From positions 1 through 64,000 of the forward strand of contig JALWYQ010000014.1 in NCBI GenBank assembly GCA_027078365.1: a DNA stretch of 64,000 nt, written 5' to 3'. Within the stretch, counting starts at the first letter, position 1. Every line of letters begins with the position of its first letter. The stretch is from Phycisphaerae bacterium. Lineage in GTDB: Bacteria; Planctomycetota; Phycisphaerae; Sedimentisphaerales; Sedimentisphaeraceae. This document shows, piece by piece, positions 62,203-64,000 of this stretch. Both the position numbers and the translations under genes were made by a program. The notes below the pieces were generated by a model that searched no databases, was not told where the DNA came from, and worked only from the letters and a program-made list of their open reading frames with translations.

Positions 62203-62235
62203 GGGATCTACTATTATAAAAAGGTAGTAGGTCCC
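62203..62235 (+). promoter_or_regulatory. 11-bp stem-loop between groEL2 and dnaJ, no T-run
   Basis: GGGATCTACTA-TTATAAAAAGG-TAGTAGGTCCC (one G-U). Confidence 0.6.
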
Positions 62236-62257
62236 ATCTCTCTACTTTGGGATTATT

Positions 62258-63385
62258 ATGGCTAAACGTGACTATTACGAAGTTCTTGGTGTTGCCAAAG
62301 ATGCAAGCGCCAATGATATAAAGAAAGCCTATCGTAGGCTTGCATTAAAATATCATCCGGATAAAAATCCTGGTGATAAAGAAGCCGAGGCTAAATTCAA
62401 AGAATGCGCTGAAGCATATGAAGTTCTAAGCAATCCCGACAAACGAAGCAAGTATGATCAATTTGGTCACGATGGTCTGCGCGGCAGTGGAATGCATGAC
62501 TTCTCACATATGAATGTAGAAGACATCTCGGGCATTTTTGGCGACATATTCGGAGATTTCTTCGGCGGTTTTGGTGGTTCTAGCAGAGGCGCTAGAAGGA
62601 ACGGACCAAAACGTGGTCTAGACCTTGAAACTTCAGTTGAACTTACCCTAAACGAAATCGCTGAAGGCTGTGAGAGGACTATAGAATTTACAAGGCAAGA
62701 TGAATGCGATGCCTGCAAAGGTAGCGGTTGTTCGAAAGGCTCAAAGCCAACAACATGCGCAACTTGCGGTGGAAGCGGTCAAGTAGCTAGAGGTGGTGGA
62801 TTTTTCCAAATGGTATCCACCTGCCCTACATGCAACGGAAGCGGTCAGGTAATAACTAATCCTTGCAAGAAATGCCGCGGTACAGGGCGAGTTCCTAAGA
62901 AGCGTGTTGTAACCGTCAAGATTCCTGCTGGAGTCCATGAAGGTCAAGGTGTAAGAGTCGCAGGCGAAGGAGAACCTGGCACTATGGGCGGGCCAAGAGG
63001 CGACCTGTACTGCTATATTAGAATCAAGGCTCATCCATTCTTGATGCGCGATGGTTCAAACCTTATCGCAACCGTTCCAGTTAGCTTTACGCAGGCTGCA
63101 CTTGGAGCATCAATAGAAGTGCCTAGTCTCAATGGAACCAAACAATTTAAGATTCGTAGCGGAACTCAGTATGGTGATGTCTTTAGAATCAAAGGCCAAG
63201 GGTTACCAGATATTAGAACTGGCAGAAGAGGCGATCAACTAATTAGGATTACAATTGAGACTCCAAAAAATCTAACACCGAGACAGAAAGAGCTCCTAGA
63301 AGAGTTTGAAGCCACCGGTGACAAAAAAGAAAAAACAGAAAGCTCAAACTTTATTGAAAAGCTTAAGAAATACTTCGGTAAATAA
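62258..63385 (+). CDS. dnaJ: chaperone DnaJ
   Basis: J domain HPDKNPGD; Gly/Phe region; four CxxCxGxG-type zinc motifs. Confidence 0.97.
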   Translation: MAKRDYYEVLGVAKDASANDIKKAYRRLALKYHPDKNPGDKEAEAKFKECAEAYEVLSNPDKRSKYDQFGHDGLRGSGMHDFSHMNVEDISGIFGDIFGDFFGGFGGSSRGARRNGPKRGLDLETSVELTLNEIAEGCERTIEFTRQDECDACKGSGCSKGSKPTTCATCGGSGQVARGGGFFQMVSTCPTCNGSGQVITNPCKKCRGTGRVPKKRVVTVKIPAGVHEGQGVRVAGEGEPGTMGGPRGDLYCYIRIKAHPFLMRDGSNLIATVPVSFTQAALGASIEVPSLNGTKQFKIRSGTQYGDVFRIKGQGLPDIRTGRRGDQLIRITIETPKNLTPRQKELLEEFEATGDKKEKTESSNFIEKLKKYFGK

Positions 63386-63412
63386 TCGACTAGCTAGAGG
63401 GGTTTAAGACCT

Positions 63413-64000
63413 ATGAAAAATAAAAAAGAGAACAAGAAGAAAAACAAAAAAAAGATTAACGACGAATTGAGCAACGAAAAGGTTGCCTCAGAAAATCAGC
63501 AAGCTCAAGATTCTGATAAACTAGATCCAACCCAAGAAAAAATAAAAGAACTTGAGGAAAAGAATGCCTCTCTTGTAGAGGAGTTGCAAAAACTAAAAGC
63601 TGACTACGCCAACTACCAAAAGCGAGTACCAAAACAAATCCAAGAGGCTGTTGGCTATAAAATTGAGGCCTTCGTTAAAACTCTCTTGCCAGGTATTGAC
63701 AACTTTGAACACGCTCTAAAAACAGATGAATCTCACAGCCTAGAAGACGTACTCAAAGGAATTCAAATCGTTTATGACAATTTTCTAGAGATTCTCAAGA
63801 GCAATGGTGTTGAACAGATTAAATCCGTTGGGGAAAAATTCGATCCTTCTAAACACAGTGCAATGTTGCAACAGGCAGATGAGAGCAAAGAAGATGGAAT
63901 CATACTAGAAGAGTATATGAGTGGCTATAAATTCAATGATAAGGTCTTAAGGCCAAGTATGGTTGTAGTCAATAAATTGGACATAGAGACTCAACAAGAA
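63413..64000 (+). CDS. grpE: nucleotide exchange factor GrpE, truncated by window end
   Basis: Absent from the ORF track because it runs off the end; KLKADYANYQKRVPKQIQEAVGYKIEAFVKTLLPGIDNFEHAL...VEQIKSVGEKFDPSKHSAMLQQ...GYKFNDKVLRPSMVVV. Confidence 0.92.
   Translation, partial: MKNKKENKKKNKKKINDELSNEKVASENQQAQDSDKLDPTQEKIKELEEKNASLVEELQKLKADYANYQKRVPKQIQEAVGYKIEAFVKTLLPGIDNFEHALKTDESHSLEDVLKGIQIVYDNFLEILKSNGVEQIKSVGEKFDPSKHSAMLQQADESKEDGIILEEYMSGYKFNDKVLRPSMVVVNKLDIETQQE

Overview
This 64 kb window is a dense, mostly single-copy bacterial chromosome segment. PEP-CTERM tails, dockerin-type DLDxDGxVDxxDL motifs, a prepilin-like secreted protein, a TPR-containing secretin and a two-chaperonin operon suggest a Planctomycetes/Phycisphaerae-like organism; this is an inference from gene content, not a search. 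Housekeeping content: rplM-rpsI, argC-nitrilase-argJ, membrane pyrophosphatase, rsfS-argS, yggS, thyX, transketolase, ribBA, pgsA, pdxJ-dapA, pyrR-pyrB-pyrC, tsaB and groEL1-groES-groEL2-dnaJ-grpE. Accessory or unusual content: (1) a full-length topoisomerase VI A-subunit (Spo11-like) with no B subunit in the window; (2) two giant tandem T5SS/PEP-CTERM-type repeat proteins (24 and 17 units by eye) with hierarchical repeats, apparent block exchange and a duplicated promoter plus ~150-nt leader; (3) a class II Fic/wHTH protein bracketed by 40-bp palindromic direct repeats; (4) an inhibitory-type serpin; (5) an unannotated small ORF upstream of thyX whose frame extends through an in-frame TAG; (6) a second GroEL lacking the GGM tail; (7) a multi-hairpin repeat and a MITE-like inverted repeat. 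I saw no CRISPR array, rRNA, prophage or recognisable tRNA, but no structural search was run.
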